Source: Alviniconcha marisindica
Taxonomy: Eukaryota > Mollusca > Gastropoda > Provannidae
Reading direction: 5' to 3'
Length of the DNA stretch: 64,000 bases
NCBI GenBank assembly: GCA_018857735.1
Contig: JABMCL010001960.1
Coordinates: 62,001-126,000, forward strand
Numbering within the stretch: the first letter of the stretch is position 1; every line of letters starts with the position of its first letter. Below the pieces are notes generated by a model. It saw only the letters and a program-made list of their open reading frames with translations, was not told the DNA's origin and did no database searches. Below, in pieces: positions 46,141 to 58,385 of the stretch. The position numbers and the translations under genes are program-made.

Positions 46141-46480
46141 GTGTGTGTGTGTGTGTGTGTGTGTTTTATTAGGGACAGGGCCTAGTACTAGGGCAATGTC
46201 CACTTTTAGCCCCGTCGGTTCGCAGGCCACAGAAACCATAAGGTTTATTAAGAACGGGCATAGTAGTCATGGACCTGTATGTACTGGACTGCCGGCTGCG
46301 CGCTATGATCTCAAGCTCGGTTTATCCCCGACGGGTGTAGGGGAAACGGGGAGAAGACTTTCGAGCCCAGTCCACGGCCGAAGAGTGGCTCGATCCCTCC
46401 TCTCCTAGCAGGGTACGGATTCTTCTTCCCCGGAGTGCCCACACACCTCGCTCGAATCACGTACCTTTTACGGCGGTCCA
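46141..46480. other. No gene recognised
   Basis: GC-richer stretch with open frames on both strands and no family match. Confidence 0.35.
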
Positions 46481-46484
46481 TGTG

Positions 46485-46774
46485 TACACCCAAGCCTTGT
46501 GAATGATTGAATGAATGAAAATTTACAAATAGTGCATAAAAAACATCCACACAAAACCTTGCGTGTTCACAGTGCCAGGTACACAGTGTATAGTTACATG
46601 TAAGTTCTCGCAAGCTAAAAACTACCAAAGGGCACTCATATTAAAATACAAACAGCCTCTACCCACCCACCCCTTCCCAAAAGTGCAACTATACATAGCA
46701 GTTAAATGTAAAAATATATACAGTTACAAATAATGATAACAGAAAAAGGAATCACACACACACACACACACACA

Positions 46775-46826
<52 letters not shown>

Positions 46827-47650
46827 ACGCGCGCGCGCGCGCGCGCGCACACACACACACACAGTAATTTTGGCAAAATCAACTTCACTCAACACACACA
46901 CACACACACACATCAGCGCAAGCGCACGCGCACAATCGCATTGACATCATTCCTAGGTTTAAAAAAATGTGTTTTCAGCGAAGGTCTGAAAGACTGAATC
47001 GAGTCCTTCTGCTTGATGCTCTCAGGGAGGACATTTCAGAGGGAGGGAGCGACATCCCTAAAGGCTCGCTGGCCGTACCGCTTTGTCTTGGAATCCCAGG
47101 TCCCGGGAACATCCAGGAGAGATCTAGATGCTGATCTCAGAAGGCGAGAAGGGTTGTGTTTATGGAGAAGGTCAGAGAGGTAGAGGGGGGGTGTTATCAT
47201 GAACTGTCTGGTAAGTGGCTGAGATAATTTTGTGGCAGTCCGTTTCTGGATGGGAAGCCAAAGAAGCTGTCTAAGAATGGTAGTGACATGATTTCTTCTT
47301 CTTTTTTCCATTTCTTGCACAGTTCTTGCAGCATTTTGCACGCCTGTAAACGTTAAATCTGTTTTTGGGGCAGTCCCGACAGTAGTCAAGCTTTGACAAA
47401 ATCAGACAGACAGCAGTGCTGCTTTCAGCTTTGCAGGTGATGTATGGACGGACTTTTCTCAGAGATCTGATGTGGAGGAGCGGTATCTCACAGAGTGCTG
47501 GGCCCACTTTGCCAGTCACCAGTAGTTTAACCAGTTTGGGACTCCACCTTTGCGTCCGAAGCCTCAGTGGCGGCGTTGCGGCACCAGCAGAACTGGAGCC
47601 TCCTCCGTGTAAGTAAGTAAACATGGTGCTGAACGTCGACAGAAAGCACA
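46485..47650 (-). mobile_element. LINE C-terminus and 3' UTR (minus strand)
   Basis: From 47650 downward the minus strand reads LILSKLDYC, then LLWLPIQKRTATKLS, PPLYLSDLLHKHNPSRLLRS and WDSKTKRYGQRAFRDVAP, the C-terminal signature of CR1-type LINEs, across two frames. The 3' UTR contains (CA)n and (GC)n tracts at 46752-46930 and ends near a gaatgaatga motif at about 46505. Confidence 0.75.
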
Positions 47651-48085
47651 AGGCTTATTAGGGACGGGGAGATGGAGAAGAGAGTATGGTGGTGGGGGAA
47701 CAGGGTGATTATAGCTGCTGAACTTATTTATAGCTGCCCGGTGGCAGCATACCTGTAATGTGCGGGACACCCTAGGACGTCCCTGGCTTTCCCAGTGCCC
47801 GGGTTGACCCCCCCCCCCCCTCCCCCAGGTTCGAAGTAACCCCCTATTTAACCCCCGCTCCCCCCCCCCCCCCCCCACCCCACACCCCATTTACACTGTT
47901 TACAATGTAACTATGTTTTCGGTCTTTTTTCTTTCTTTTTTTCTTCCTTTTTATTTTATTTATCTTACTGTACCGGCGCTGAACCACCCCACCCCCACCC
48001 CGAGTCCACCCCACCGTACGGGCTTGGCCCCGGAGGTGAATGAGGCGCTCAGATCGCCCTCCACCCATGTGTTTTATGTTGTGTG
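47651..48085. other. C-rich low-complexity sequence
   Basis: C tracts at 47809-47826 and 47861-47880; no gene. Confidence 0.6.
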
Positions 48086-48530
48086 TTATGTTGATCGCTT
48101 TTATATAGCGCTATTCTCCGCTCCCGAGCAGACTCACTGCGCTTGCATGTGATTCTACATGAGTGACTAGCTTTTTGTAGCGCGTTTTTTTGAATATCCA
48201 CCGAAGTTGACATGGCTGGTGCCACATGAAACTGCTGCCATCTCGGCGCGTTCTGTGTACACCAGACAACCACGCACCATGTCACTTCATGCAAAGCCAC
48301 ATACGTAAGGTGTATGTGTGTTTAGCTGTAACCAGCGCTTTTGGCAGAATGACCGGGGTCTTTTACGTGCTACTGCGGTAATACGGGAGTGGAACGGATA
48401 CTGAAATAGTGAGTCAGCACAGAAAGTTGACCTTGGAGAAGAAAATTCTTCCACCATTGCAGGGATTCGAACACGTGACCTTTCGATCACGAGTCCGGCG
48501 CTCTAACCACTGAGCTATCCCTGTTCCCCA
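48086..48530 (-). mobile_element. tRNA-headed SINE (minus strand), same family as 33322-33776
   Basis: Same body and same A-box-like (TAGCTCAGTGGTTAGAGCGC) and B-box-like (GTGTTCGAATCC) motifs on the minus strand. It shares an end-to-end alignment with the 33 kb copy apart from small indels. Confidence 0.85.
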
Positions 48531-49165
48531 TCACGCCCACCTTCCACCACCTTGGCACTAAGTATAACCAAAATTTTAAGTCATACTCTCCCTTTTCAAA
48601 AGAAGCAAAGACTTGCTACAGTTCTTACAATTTAGCTCGGCACAGTGGAACTGGATACAAGAAGTATACGCTAGCATAGTAAATGTAATAATACGAGTAC
48701 ACACTGCAGTATAGGCAGAAAGCAACTAGAGGCTTAGGAAAACAGCTTGCATTACAATAGTGCGATATAAATTCACTGCATCAGATACGCTGAAGCTGCG
48801 TGTCAGGGCCAAGTTGTTTTGGGAAGGCTGTAGGGTATGCACTGTTATCATTTCACTGGTCCTGCTGCACTGCACACTGTCCCCGGCGGGCCATTGCTGA
48901 TGAAAGATAAGAGTGCCAGAATCAGTTATGTGGATATTCTCTACCATATCCCCCCCCCCCCCCCCCAGCCCCCTCCCCCTTATGTAGCCTTACTATTCAT
49001 TATACATGGATGTCCGTAGGAATTTTGACACTTCAGTCTTCTGTGGAGTACGTTGTGGTGGTCGGTCTTGTGGATATCAGTATGGTTTACTGTGGTACTT
49101 GCCGGTATATATCTAAAGTATTAATTTAAAGAGTGAGAAGCATGCTAGCACATTATTCTTTCGCT
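48531..49165. other. No gene
   Basis: C tract at 48950-48966; otherwise nothing recognised. Confidence 0.45.
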
Positions 49166-49168
49166 ATT

Positions 49169-50710
49169 CTACAACTTATAGGGTTGTTTCATCACTATCA
49201 CAGGTCCATGACCCAAGGTGGTTTGCTTGGCCAACTGGATCGTGTGGTGTATGATGCATTTGCTTGTTTTGATTGTTGCTGTGCTGGCTCTGCTGATGGT
49301 TGTTCGGGTCCTGGTGCGGGTTCTTGCTGTCGTCCTCTGGCAGGGGGTTGCTGGTGGGCGATGTGTTGGTGGTTGCAGGCCTGGGGACATCACGGATGTG
49401 GACCCTGCTCCGTCTTAGCTGCTGTCCCTGGTGTGTCGTTAGCAGGTACGATCTCGGCTCTTCGCACTTCTCCAGGACTGTTGCTTCCCTCCACTCCCCA
49501 GTCTGATGATCCTGAAAGCGTACAGGCAAGGTGTGGAAGTTTTTTGGTGTGTTGATCATGTTACATCTTCTGCCGGGTCAACTGACGCTGCCGTAGCTCC
49601 TGGCAGATGTTGTCCTCTGGCTGTGGGCTGGTCAGCTTGTGGGGATGTTTGACATGGCCTTTCTGCTAGTCAGGATTTCCATGGGACTTGGAAGGTTGGA
49701 TGAAATAGGCGTTGTGCACAGACAGGGTCAGTCTTGGCCTGTTGGGATTTGATCAAGGCCGCTTTGACGGTTTGGACATGGCGTTCGATGAAGCCATTGG
49801 ACTTGGGTAAATGGGGGATGTGGTAATGTGGTGGAAGGACCATTGCTCTGCAAACTGTTTGAAGACTGCTGCGGCGAACTGTGGACCATTATCGCTGATG
49901 ATCTTCCGGGGAATTCCATGCTCAGCGACTATCTGCCTCAAGGCTCGGATCATCGTGCTGCTGCTGGTGTTCTGTCCGAGTTTACGAAAAAAGAAGTACT
50001 GCCACCAGCATTTACTCTGCGCCTTGGAAGTGGAACAGATATGTGCCATGGACTTCCCACGGACGTTGTGGAACTTCATGTGGTCTCAGGGTTTCTTATT
50101 GCTGGGATGGCTGGTGCTCCTGGCAAATGGGACAGCTGTTGACCAGTTTTTCGATCTCTTGGTTGATCTGGTTCCAGTAAACCGAGTCTCTGGCTCTCAG
50201 CTTGGTTTTCTCAATCCCTTGGTGGGCATATTGTAGCAGGTTCTTCTGGATGTCGAGATCTCTGCAGCTGGCGATGATCAGCTCCAGCAAGCGCTCGCTT
50301 GACTCTGCTGGAGCGATAGCGCATTTCAACACCTGCAGCTTGCACCGGTTGACAAAGTCGTCCAGCGATTCATGGGATCTCTGGCCATCACCTTCAGTCG
50401 AGCAATCCTGAAATTGTTTGCAGGCTCAAGCTGTTCTTTGAACCTGCCGAGGATTGTCGCTGGTGTCTGCTGCTCTTCAGGCAGGGCCAATGAGTTGGAA
50501 CGCCTGGGTCCTTCTTCCCCCACCTGGAGAAGAAAGTGGACAGTCTGCTCAGCCTCTGGGATCTTCTTCGCTGTGAAGTACAGCTGCAGTCTTTGTGAGA
50601 AGAGTTGAAAACACTCGGCATGGTTGTCTGTGAACCAGTCCATCCTGGGTGCGTGGTCCATTTTGCACATTTTGCACAAATTTCTGTACGACTGCTGTAT
50701 TAGCATGATT
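49169..50710 (-). mobile_element. Ty3/gypsy-like element, gag joined to integrase by internal deletion
   Basis: On the minus strand gag starts near 50706 (ESRNH upstream; LFSQRLQLYFTAKK, FLLQVGEE, PATILGRFKEQLEP, ESSERLLELIIASCRDLDIQ). It passes, near 50240, straight into the integrase zinc region (YAHQGIEKTKLRARDSVYWN, CPICQEHQPSQ). The core follows with TMIRALRQIVAEHGIPRKII and SDNGPQF, and, in a shifted frame, SNGFIERHVQTVK. The C-terminal part has PVRFQDHQTGEWREATVLE and a Pro/Asn/His-rich tail. The gag end, protease, RT and RNase H are missing. Confidence 0.82.
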
Positions 50711-50959
50711 TCGGCTCTCTTTTGTGCTCTTTGTTTTAACGTTGCACTTTAACTTAAGCACAACAATGATCACCAGGCTAGACCTAACAAAACAGGCCGC
50801 ACTGATGTGTTAGGCAAGTCAAGCACAAATTGAGTTAATAAACACTTGTACTATAATTATAGTGTTTCTCAGTCTGTGACCAATGGGCGGAGGGGGGGGG
50901 GGGGGGAACGTGTCTGTGTTGGGTTATTCACATTTTCTCAGTTCATGAAGTTTCCGTTG

Positions 50960-51110
50960 CCACCATGTAATGCTATGATGTGATGATTTGTCTATAGAAA
51001 ACACAGGTAACACAAACTGTTACTGCTATCAGCTACTTTTATTTTTGTAATGGAGTGGAGGCAGTGGAGACAGTCAAAAATGGAGACCACAGCAGTATTA
51101 CCATTTAAAA
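50960..51110 (-). repeat. Candidate 5' LTR end and primer-binding site of the Ty3-like element
   Basis: On the minus strand, ...GCATTACA is followed by TGGTGGCAACGG, a typical LTR end plus primer-binding-like start, upstream of gag. 51046-51100 also matches the end of the solo LTR at 60724-60806 (CTGCTGTGGTCTCCATTTT... and ACTCC..CCATTACA). Confidence 0.45.
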
Positions 51111-51259
51111 ATATTTTTTGTTCAAATCAAAACAGGTCTGATATAAGTTGAAAGGTCTGATATAAGTTGAAAGGCTCAAGGTTTTCTGTGGGAAAAACAG
51201 AAATATGTTTGGACGCATTTGAAAATAATAATTAAAAAAAATACTATGAAATAACTGAT

Positions 51260-51389
51260 GTTTTATTGCATAACAATCATAAATATTGATAGAACAACCA
51301 TATGAAGCCTGCAAACAGAAATGTGTTTTATTGCATAACAATCAGAAATATTGATAGAACAACCATATGAAGCCTGCAAGCGGAAATGT
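51260..51389 (+). repeat. 65-bp tandem duplication
   Basis: 51260-51324 and 51325-51389 are nearly identical (GTTTTATTGCATAACAATCA...). Confidence 0.9.
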
Positions 51390-53481
51390 CCCATGTTTCA
51401 GGCCAACTTGTGTCCTCACATGGCACCTGGAAGGATTCATCAGTGGAATAACATAACATTCATTAAAATAAAAATTAAAATAAAAAAGGACAGAATAAGA
51501 AATGTGGTGAACCAAGTAAAATTATAGTACAACACTTACATAACAGTACATAATAGCTGCACGTTCTGGTCAGGTTCAGTCTAGTGTTTCAGATGACTGA
51601 GTCTGGGGGCATATATATATATTATACTAGCAATCAACTTCCAGCAATCTGTGTGCTGCGAGTTCCACTGGGGCCTACAGAAAAAGATGAATTTGTCTCT
51701 ACAATTAGTATTATTACTATTACTGTATTAATAAAATTACTATTACGATAATGGATTACTGAACATATCATCACACCCGCCGAATAAACAGATGGAAGAT
51801 TCAAAGTACGAGTTCTTTTTGTAACCTAATTCGTTATAAAGCCAACTGGTTTTCAGGAACGGGTGGCCGCAATCGCATGATTGGTTTTCGGTGAGATGCC
51901 AGTGAAAAAGATCAAAATTTAAGTCACTCATTTTAAGTCGTAATCTACAGTGAATTATCTGTTCCATCCTTTTGCAGGAATAGTAGTAACTAGGGACCTT
52001 AGTATCGTTATTAGTTAAATAGCGTTTAAACTCATTAAGAGAAGAACTTTATTGAATATTTACTGGTAGGTTGTTCCACAGGAGAGTAGTAGAAGGGAAG
52101 AAAGAGTTACGGTATAATTCAGTTCGGAAGGAGGATAAGGTCGACGTCTGTAGTATGGATTAGTTGTTGAAACAAGGGGTGGGAGGATGTCTGGGAGATA
52201 ATCAGCACAAGTATTGTTTATAATGTTATGGAACTGTATCAGTTTGTGTCTTTTATGTCTTTCTTTTAAATTACAAAATCCCGACTCGTAAAGTTTTTGA
52301 TGACTTCTTCCCCTGACAGAACCAGTGATAATTCGTATGGATTCAAGATAAAGGTTTTCGAGTACGTTAGATTGTGTATTGATACAATTATCCCAGATAA
52401 TATGAGTATGGAAGAATAAAAGATTTATACATTATTTCAAGCGCGTTCCTTCCTAGTTTATATCTGAAATGTCGCAAGCAATTAATGAGCATATTTACTT
52501 TACTAGAAATGTTACTGATATGTTCTTCTGTACCGGTTTTGTATCACGTTTAATGTTTACAAGTTCTGTATTAAATTCACTGAATTTTATTTTCCAAAGT
52601 TTTGCCCAGTCACTGATTTTTACTAGATAGCACGTAAGTATTTCGGCTCTAGTGTCTGGATTCGTGAGGCCTAATGACATACTAGTGTCATCAGCAAATA
52701 GTTTAATAATGGACTCAATACTGTGCCCGATGTCCTTAATGAATACTGGAAATAAGAGGGGACCCAGCACAGATCCTTGAGGGACACCAGCTGGGAAATT
52801 CTCTTTTCTCAAGATTTTTCTCCTTTAATAACTACTGCCTGTGTGCGATCTGTCAGGTAATTTTGGAACCAGTTCAACAGCTTTCCTCTTACACCTATAG
52901 ACTAGTTTTAGTAGAGGGCCTTTATGCCATACACGATCAAATGCCTTAGAAAAATCAAAATATACAGTCTGAGTGGTGATTATTTTGTCGAAGTTTGAAC
53001 AGAGATTTTCAGATGCACAAGAGCTGATTTGTAGTTGACTCGCCAGGTAGGAAACCAGACTGCGATGGAGTGACTGTGTTATTCAGCATCAAAAATCTAA
53101 AGATATGCCTATGCACACACCGTTCGAGCACTTTTCCTACACAGCTCAATAATGAAATTGGACGGTAATTGTTACACAGTGTTGCATCACCTTTCTTGAG
53201 TACAGGCGTTACTGCTGCGGTTTTCCAGATAGACGGAAAGATGCTTTCATTTAAACAACGGTTGAAGAAACGTGTTAGGTGGACCGAAATCACGTCATTT
53301 GCAGCTATTAATCATCTGTTGTGTTTTAAGTCTGGGCCTATAGATTTTTTGGTATTAAGATTGTTTATTATTTCTTTAACCTCAGGTTCAGTCAGCTTAA
53401 TATCATTTATTTCACAGTCGAGAAATGTAACTTGTGGTAGCGGTTCGCCCTCGTTTTCTAAAGTGGCTTGTCCGATGAAAA

Positions 53482-53744
53482 AGTCATTACCTCTCTGAAC
53501 TGCTGCATGTCTACACTCCGTCTCGTACACTACGCTCTTCTTCTGACACCCGCATGCTGGAAGTCCAACAATACAAACGCAAGACTCATGGCTTTCGCAC
53601 CTCTTGCTTTGGGCCCGACATTTGGAATTCACTCCCACAAGACCTTAGACTGTCATCTTTTAAAGCCAAACTGAAAACCTTCCTCTTCTCACAGTATTTC
53701 CATCCTAACTAATATCAGTACCCAGTTTCTGCTACAGTCATTGT

Positions 53745-53796
<52 letters not shown>

Positions 53797-54010
53797 GGTG
53801 TGTGTGTGTGAGAGAGAGAGAGAGAGTGTGTGTGTGTGTGTAGTGCTTTTTTTCTTCTTTTCTTTTTGTATAATACTTTATGTAATTTTTTTGGTAGAAC
53901 TATGCTCTTCTATGTGTATAGAATATCATATTCAGGTTAATATGTATGATGTATCATGTAAGCGCTCAGGGCGTTGATGAGCGCATAAATGTACATTATT
54001 ATTATTATTA
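53482..54010 (+). mobile_element. CR1-like LINE 3' end inserted in the 2A LINE
   Basis: Starts LNCCMSTLRLVHYALL, contains FGIHSHKTLDCHLL-type C-terminus frames and the same tail as the 28.7 kb copy (gcgctcagggcgttgatgagc, (ATT)n). The tail's simple repeat is (GT)n plus G37 (53759-53795) plus (GA)n. Confidence 0.85.
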
Positions 54011-55142
54011 AATGTATCGGCCTTTTCTCTATTTGCATAAATAATTGTTCCGTTTTTACACAATGGGGGATTTCCTCAGGGCCGATACGGTTTTTTTCTT
54101 CTGAGAATAGATTTGACTAGTTTCCACCAATCCTTACTGCCGAAACGTTCCTGGTTAGATATTTTTTCGGTGAGTTCATCAAAGTAATCAAGTTTACGCT
54201 TCCTAACTTTGGAAATAACATTATTTCTAAAAGTGCGAAAGTTGTCCCAATCAGCTTTCAGATTACTCCGCTTAGCTTTCTTATGCATTTTACTACGTTG
54301 CTTTGTTAATAATCGGATTTCGTCGTCATCCAAGGGGCATCATCTGTACGCACACGGACTGTTTTATCTCGTGCAGAATCTATAAATACTTTTGTAAACA
54401 TACGTGCACTTTCGTCGATGCTTCTTGTTTCAAGAATGTCTTCCCAATTTTGGCGTTGAAGAAGACTACAAAATTTATTTTTGTCTAGTTTCCCATAATT
54501 ATAAATAGTTCTCTTAAACCTATGGCTATTATGCTTGGGTTGCACAAGGGACAATGTGGTCACTACAAAATGACAGCAAGACATCGGTATACTTTACAAT
54601 TCGGGGACTTTGTGTGATGATCAAGTCAAGACACGAGCTAGTGGTTTCTGTTATTCTGGTGGGGGAGTTTGTTAACTGATGCAGCTGGTACATATTTAAA
54701 ATGTCGAGTAAATGCTTTGATGTTATCAAAACTATTTGTGTTAAAATAGCCAAGCACTATATAATTTGGTCATAGTATCTGTTTACTTTCTGGATGCTCT
54801 CGCTAATAAGGTCCCAGTATTCAGTTTTAGCATTGGGAGGGCGGTAGAATGAACCTACGAGATGTTCCTGGTTAAGTTTGGTGTCGACCCAGACGGCTTC
54901 AAGATTATGCGTGGTTTACAATAAAGGTTATTTCTAACATAAATTGCCACGCCACCGTGTGGGTCGTCAGCTCTGTCCTGTCTGACAGCTGATTGAAAAT
55001 TTGTTAAGTGAAGGTCGTTATTATCGTCCTTTTTAGACAGTGTTATGATATCAGAATGCTCGCTTTCTGCCTCAAGAAGGTCCAATTTCTTTCCCAGGCT
55101 TCGAGCGTTAACGTGCACGACACATAGACCCTTTTCTAATGG

Positions 55143-55169
55143 AGGACCTGGATTTCTTTCTACATCTCC
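55143..55169 (-). other. 2A ribosome-skipping motif in LINE ORF
   Basis: Encodes GDVERNPGP, a perfect match to the D-(V/I)-E-x-N-P-G-P consensus, preceded by a hydrophobic stretch ILLFIS as in active 2A peptides. It lies about 57-65 codons from the first Met and just before the endonuclease, as in some animal non-LTR retrotransposons. Confidence 0.88.
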
Positions 55170-55340
55170 TGATATAAAAAGCAATATTTTTTTGTGCAGA
55201 TTAAAAAACATTCTATTTTGTTTAGCTGGGTGGTCATCCAAAGAGCCGCTCTTATTACATGAGATTGGCATCGTTTTATACGCTAGTCGCAAGAGTAGAT
55301 CTTGTGTACTAAAAGTGTACTGAAGACAGAAATACACAAA

Positions 55341-56001
55341 TGTGGCAAATACTAAACGATCTGATGAGTATGAAGAATGGTATGAATACTGACTGGTCTA
55401 AAAAAAGAAGAAGCTAGTTTACGGCCCAGTGCTGCCGCCCTTGTGTGAAAGTTCCCAATCCCATCTCTGCATATGTTTGTGCTTACGGTCATAGTTTGTG
55501 TAACTGTGCCAGTGAACACACTGAGACTGAATAAAAGTGGCTAGGACTGCTGTCTTGGTACGAAGTGGCACGCACATCCTATAGAGCGGAAGAAGGGTGA
55601 ATAAGAAAAGGCAAAAGAAGCGCCGCGCTGGAAAGCACGCGACAGAAAGAAGGCAGCGCAAGAGCGCCTCGGTGAGAAAACTATGTACATGAACAACCAA
55701 GCAATGAACAATAAAACCAAAAACCAATGCAAAACAAACAAGCAAAACACAAAAGCGACTGAAAATGGCTAAGTCCGACACGAGCTTAACAGGATGATGG
55801 TGTGGCCCCCAACCAGGTACAAAATTACAATGAAATACATATAGCACTGGACTGCAGGTTTACATATTGTACATGAATACAAAATGCCATGTCACTTGGA
55901 GAAGGAAATCAGTGCTTCACCTCTCCCTCTCTCTCTCTCTCTCTCACACACAGTTTTACTTTCAACCCAAGTCTTACATGTAAGTTGTAACAATGTTCAA
56001 A
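55341..56001. other. No gene
   Basis: Short CT tract at 55924-55944; otherwise unassigned. Confidence 0.4.
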
Positions 56002-56215
56002 CTTCGTGCAAAGAGTTCACTTTTTACAGCCTGGCTTGTTTCTACACATCGGCGCATATTTCGTGCAGAGCGTTCACTTGTCAGCACTTGCCTTGTTTAG
56101 ACAACATGTCAGCACGTACTTCATGCTAATCGTTGACTCACGAAAGCCTGGCTTGTTTATACATACTTGCACGTACTTCACGCACTTCGTGCAAAGCGTT
56201 CGCTTTGTAAGGCCT
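56002..56215 (+). repeat. Degenerate 58-bp tandem repeat, four units
   Basis: Units begin near 56002, 56059, 56119 and 56175-56185 with cttcgtgcaaag(a/c)gttc-like starts and share gcctggcttgttt and gcacgtactt blocks. Divergence between units is high. Confidence 0.65.
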
Positions 56216-56634
56216 GTGTCAACAGTGAAACACACACACACGCGCGCGCGCACGAACACGCCCAGACATTGTCACAGTCTCCAGCAGCCGCAGAAGGCAT
56301 GAGGCAGACCAATACACCCCTCAGCAAATTCAACAAGCCGACCTTGCAAATCCAAGTTGGGGGGGGGGGACATCTCGGTGAGCCCCTCAATGTTACATTT
56401 TGAAAAGACGCAGTGTACGATATTGTACTGAAACAGGTCAAACAGGTCAAGACACCAGTTCATAATCTTCAGTCGAAATCAAACTATATCCCAACACTTC
56501 AACTTACAAACATCCACTGTTATGTACTGTTTGGTTACGTAACTCTTGGTACAACCATTAAACATCGGTTAGCATCCTGTCAGTCAGTCAATCACACATC
56601 AATTGGTTTAACTGATAATTCGATAGGCTATTAA

Positions 56635-57570
56635 CTAACCGAACACATCCAGCTGGCGACTTGTAGACAGTTTGTTGATAGAGTCATCGTTCTTTTTCAC
56701 ATAAATCTCACCTGTGCGTACCCAGGTATTCTTTATTTCTTGTACCTCTTCAACTGTCTGGCTCTTGCGGCGACTCTAGATCTTTCGCGTGTGAGATCGT
56801 CGATAACGTAGACCCTGCCCGCCGCGGCAGCTGCTGACTCCGACTGCCTGACGGCACCGGCAGGAGACAGCCCCAAGCTAGCAGCATCCTTGTTCTTCAG
56901 GCCGCTGCGCGCCCTCATGATGAGGTGCTTATACCGGTAAGATGTAAATTTGACGACGACATCTCTTCCCATCTTGCCCGGTTTGCCGACCCGGTGTGAC
57001 CGATCAATCATCTCGTCAGTGATCGTCACGCCGATCGCCTCGCCAACCTTTTGTGTGATGACATCGGTGTCCTCTACAGCGCTGGTGCTTTCAGGGATAC
57101 CGCTGATCCGAACGTTGTTCCGACGAGAGTACTGCTCAAGCGAGTCGACGCGGTCCTGCAGCTCCGCGATCTTCTCCTCCTTCCTCTCCAGGGCCACTCG
57201 CAGGGTGCGGATCTCGCCTCTGAGGGAAAGAAGACGTGATGGCGTTGGTCAGGACCTAAACGACAGCCGGGTCTTTCAGGGCCTCCTTCAGGCTGTTCCT
57301 GATCCACATATCATGTCTCGACTGATCAGGGTCGTCTGAACCGGCAGGTTCCAGGACAGTACTATGAAGCCGACAAACTTCCGCCTCGGAGTCTGGCTCC
57401 AGAATCGTTGTCTCGTTGTAGGCTGTGTTTGAGTCCCCTAGGGAAGAGAAGTTCTCGTGGAGAGTGTCAATACACGGCCTTTTGTCGATGTCACCCTCGT
57501 TAACTGGCGATACCTTGGACCGTTTAAGTTTAAGTGACACTGTACTGTTTATTAGTAGGTCGTACGGTCC
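56635..57570 (-). mobile_element. LINE ORF1 (coiled coil plus RRM-like), minus strand
   Basis: From about 57570 an acidic/Ser-rich N-terminus (SLKLKRSKVSPVNEGDIDKR) leads, after a frameshift near 57240, to a coiled coil (ALERKEEKIAELQDRVDSLE). The conserved ORF1 core follows: QYSRRNNVRISGIPE, EMIDRSHRVGKPG, RDVVVKFTSYRYKHLIMRA and RVYVIDDLTRERSRV. This is the L1-type ORF1p RNA-binding fold. A second shift near 56735 separates a C-terminal KNTWVRTGEIYVKKNDDSIN segment ending LDVFG and a stop at 56635-56637. ORF2 is absent. Confidence 0.8.
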
Positions 57571-58149
57571 TCGTGGTATCGTCTGCCAAACAACAGAATA
57601 CGATAAAGTATGAAGAGGTATGAAGAAATGTAAAGAAGTTCTAGCGCCTGTGGTGAATACAGAAAGTCGGCGTACCCCACACAGCACGTGCAACAGGCGT
57701 AGAATGACAACAATGGCTTGGGTCAGGCGTTTTGCGAGCAGGATAAAACACAAAAGTGTTCGTTTACAGACCTTTCGTAGGTGTCTACCCGCACAAAATC
57801 AACTTTCAGACCTGTCAGAACTGTCACAACACTCAGCAACACACCATAAACACATACTTCAAGTCAACATAGCACAGTCCATATACCCACTTCAGAAATC
57901 CAGATTCAAATGGGAGACCACAGAAGTCCGTCTTCACCTGTCCGCCATGTTGTCACGTTTGGGTTTGTTTATTAGACGACATTGCGACTTCAACTCAAAT
58001 ATCTTCCTTTCCGACTCGCTTGCATCTATCTGAACTGCAAACTGTGACTATGTAAAATACCTAGCTTGGGGATTTCACTGGAGGGTAATCAGTTCAAGGC
58101 CAATTAATATTGTAATACTCTTTCCCTTGTGATTTGTCCATTTTTTTCC
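57571..58149. other. No recognised gene; probably 5' leader of the LINE ORF1
   Basis: The minus-strand frame upstream of ORF1 extends to 57753 but has no domain. 57754-58149 shows nothing recognisable. Confidence 0.4.
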
Positions 58150-58195
58150 CCGCCTTGATATAACCGTCATGGTTGATTGGGTGTTAAAAAAAAGT
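58150..58195 (+). repeat. Short SINE-tail-like repeat, copy 3
   Basis: GATATAACCGTCATGGTTG then GGTGTTAAAAA, as at 16955 and 42660. Confidence 0.6.
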
Positions 58196-58227
58196 TACCT
58201 ATCTGTCTTTTTCCTGATTTGTTACAT

Positions 58228-58385
58228 TTTAATAATAATGTACACTTATGATGCGCTCATCAACGCCCTGAGTGCTTACATGATACATATTAACCTAAAT
58301 ATGATGTTCTATACACGTATACAGCACACAGTCTTCCCAAAACAATTTACATAAAGTATTATACGGAAAAAAGCACACACAACAT
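58228..58385 (-). mobile_element. CR1-like LINE 3' tail (minus strand)
   Basis: Reverse complement of the tail at 28.8 kb: gcgctcatcaacgccctgag, then catgatacatattaacctaa and ataaagtatta. It begins at (AAT)n. Confidence 0.85.

Larger units (their letters stand above)
51740..55340 (-). mobile_element. LINE with 2A motif, endonuclease and RT (minus strand)
   Basis: The reading order is from 55340 down. An N-terminal segment ends in a 2A motif, then VHVNARSLGKKLDLLEAESE, HGGVAIYVRNNLYCKP and GSFYRPPN (endonuclease). The linker KRSNLKADWDNFRTFRNNV follows. The RT has LTEPEVKEIINNLNTKKSIG, KKGDATLCNNYRPISLLSCV, SQSGFLPGESTTNQLL, AFDRVWHKG, AGVPQGSVLGPLLF and catalytic FADD (about 52695-52706). 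A C-terminal region ends HCRLRLKMSDLNFDLFHWHL with CDCGHP near 51800. Several frameshifts or small deletions exist, including a lost part of the TETW block. It is interrupted by a + strand CR1-like fragment (53482-54010). Confidence 0.85.
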
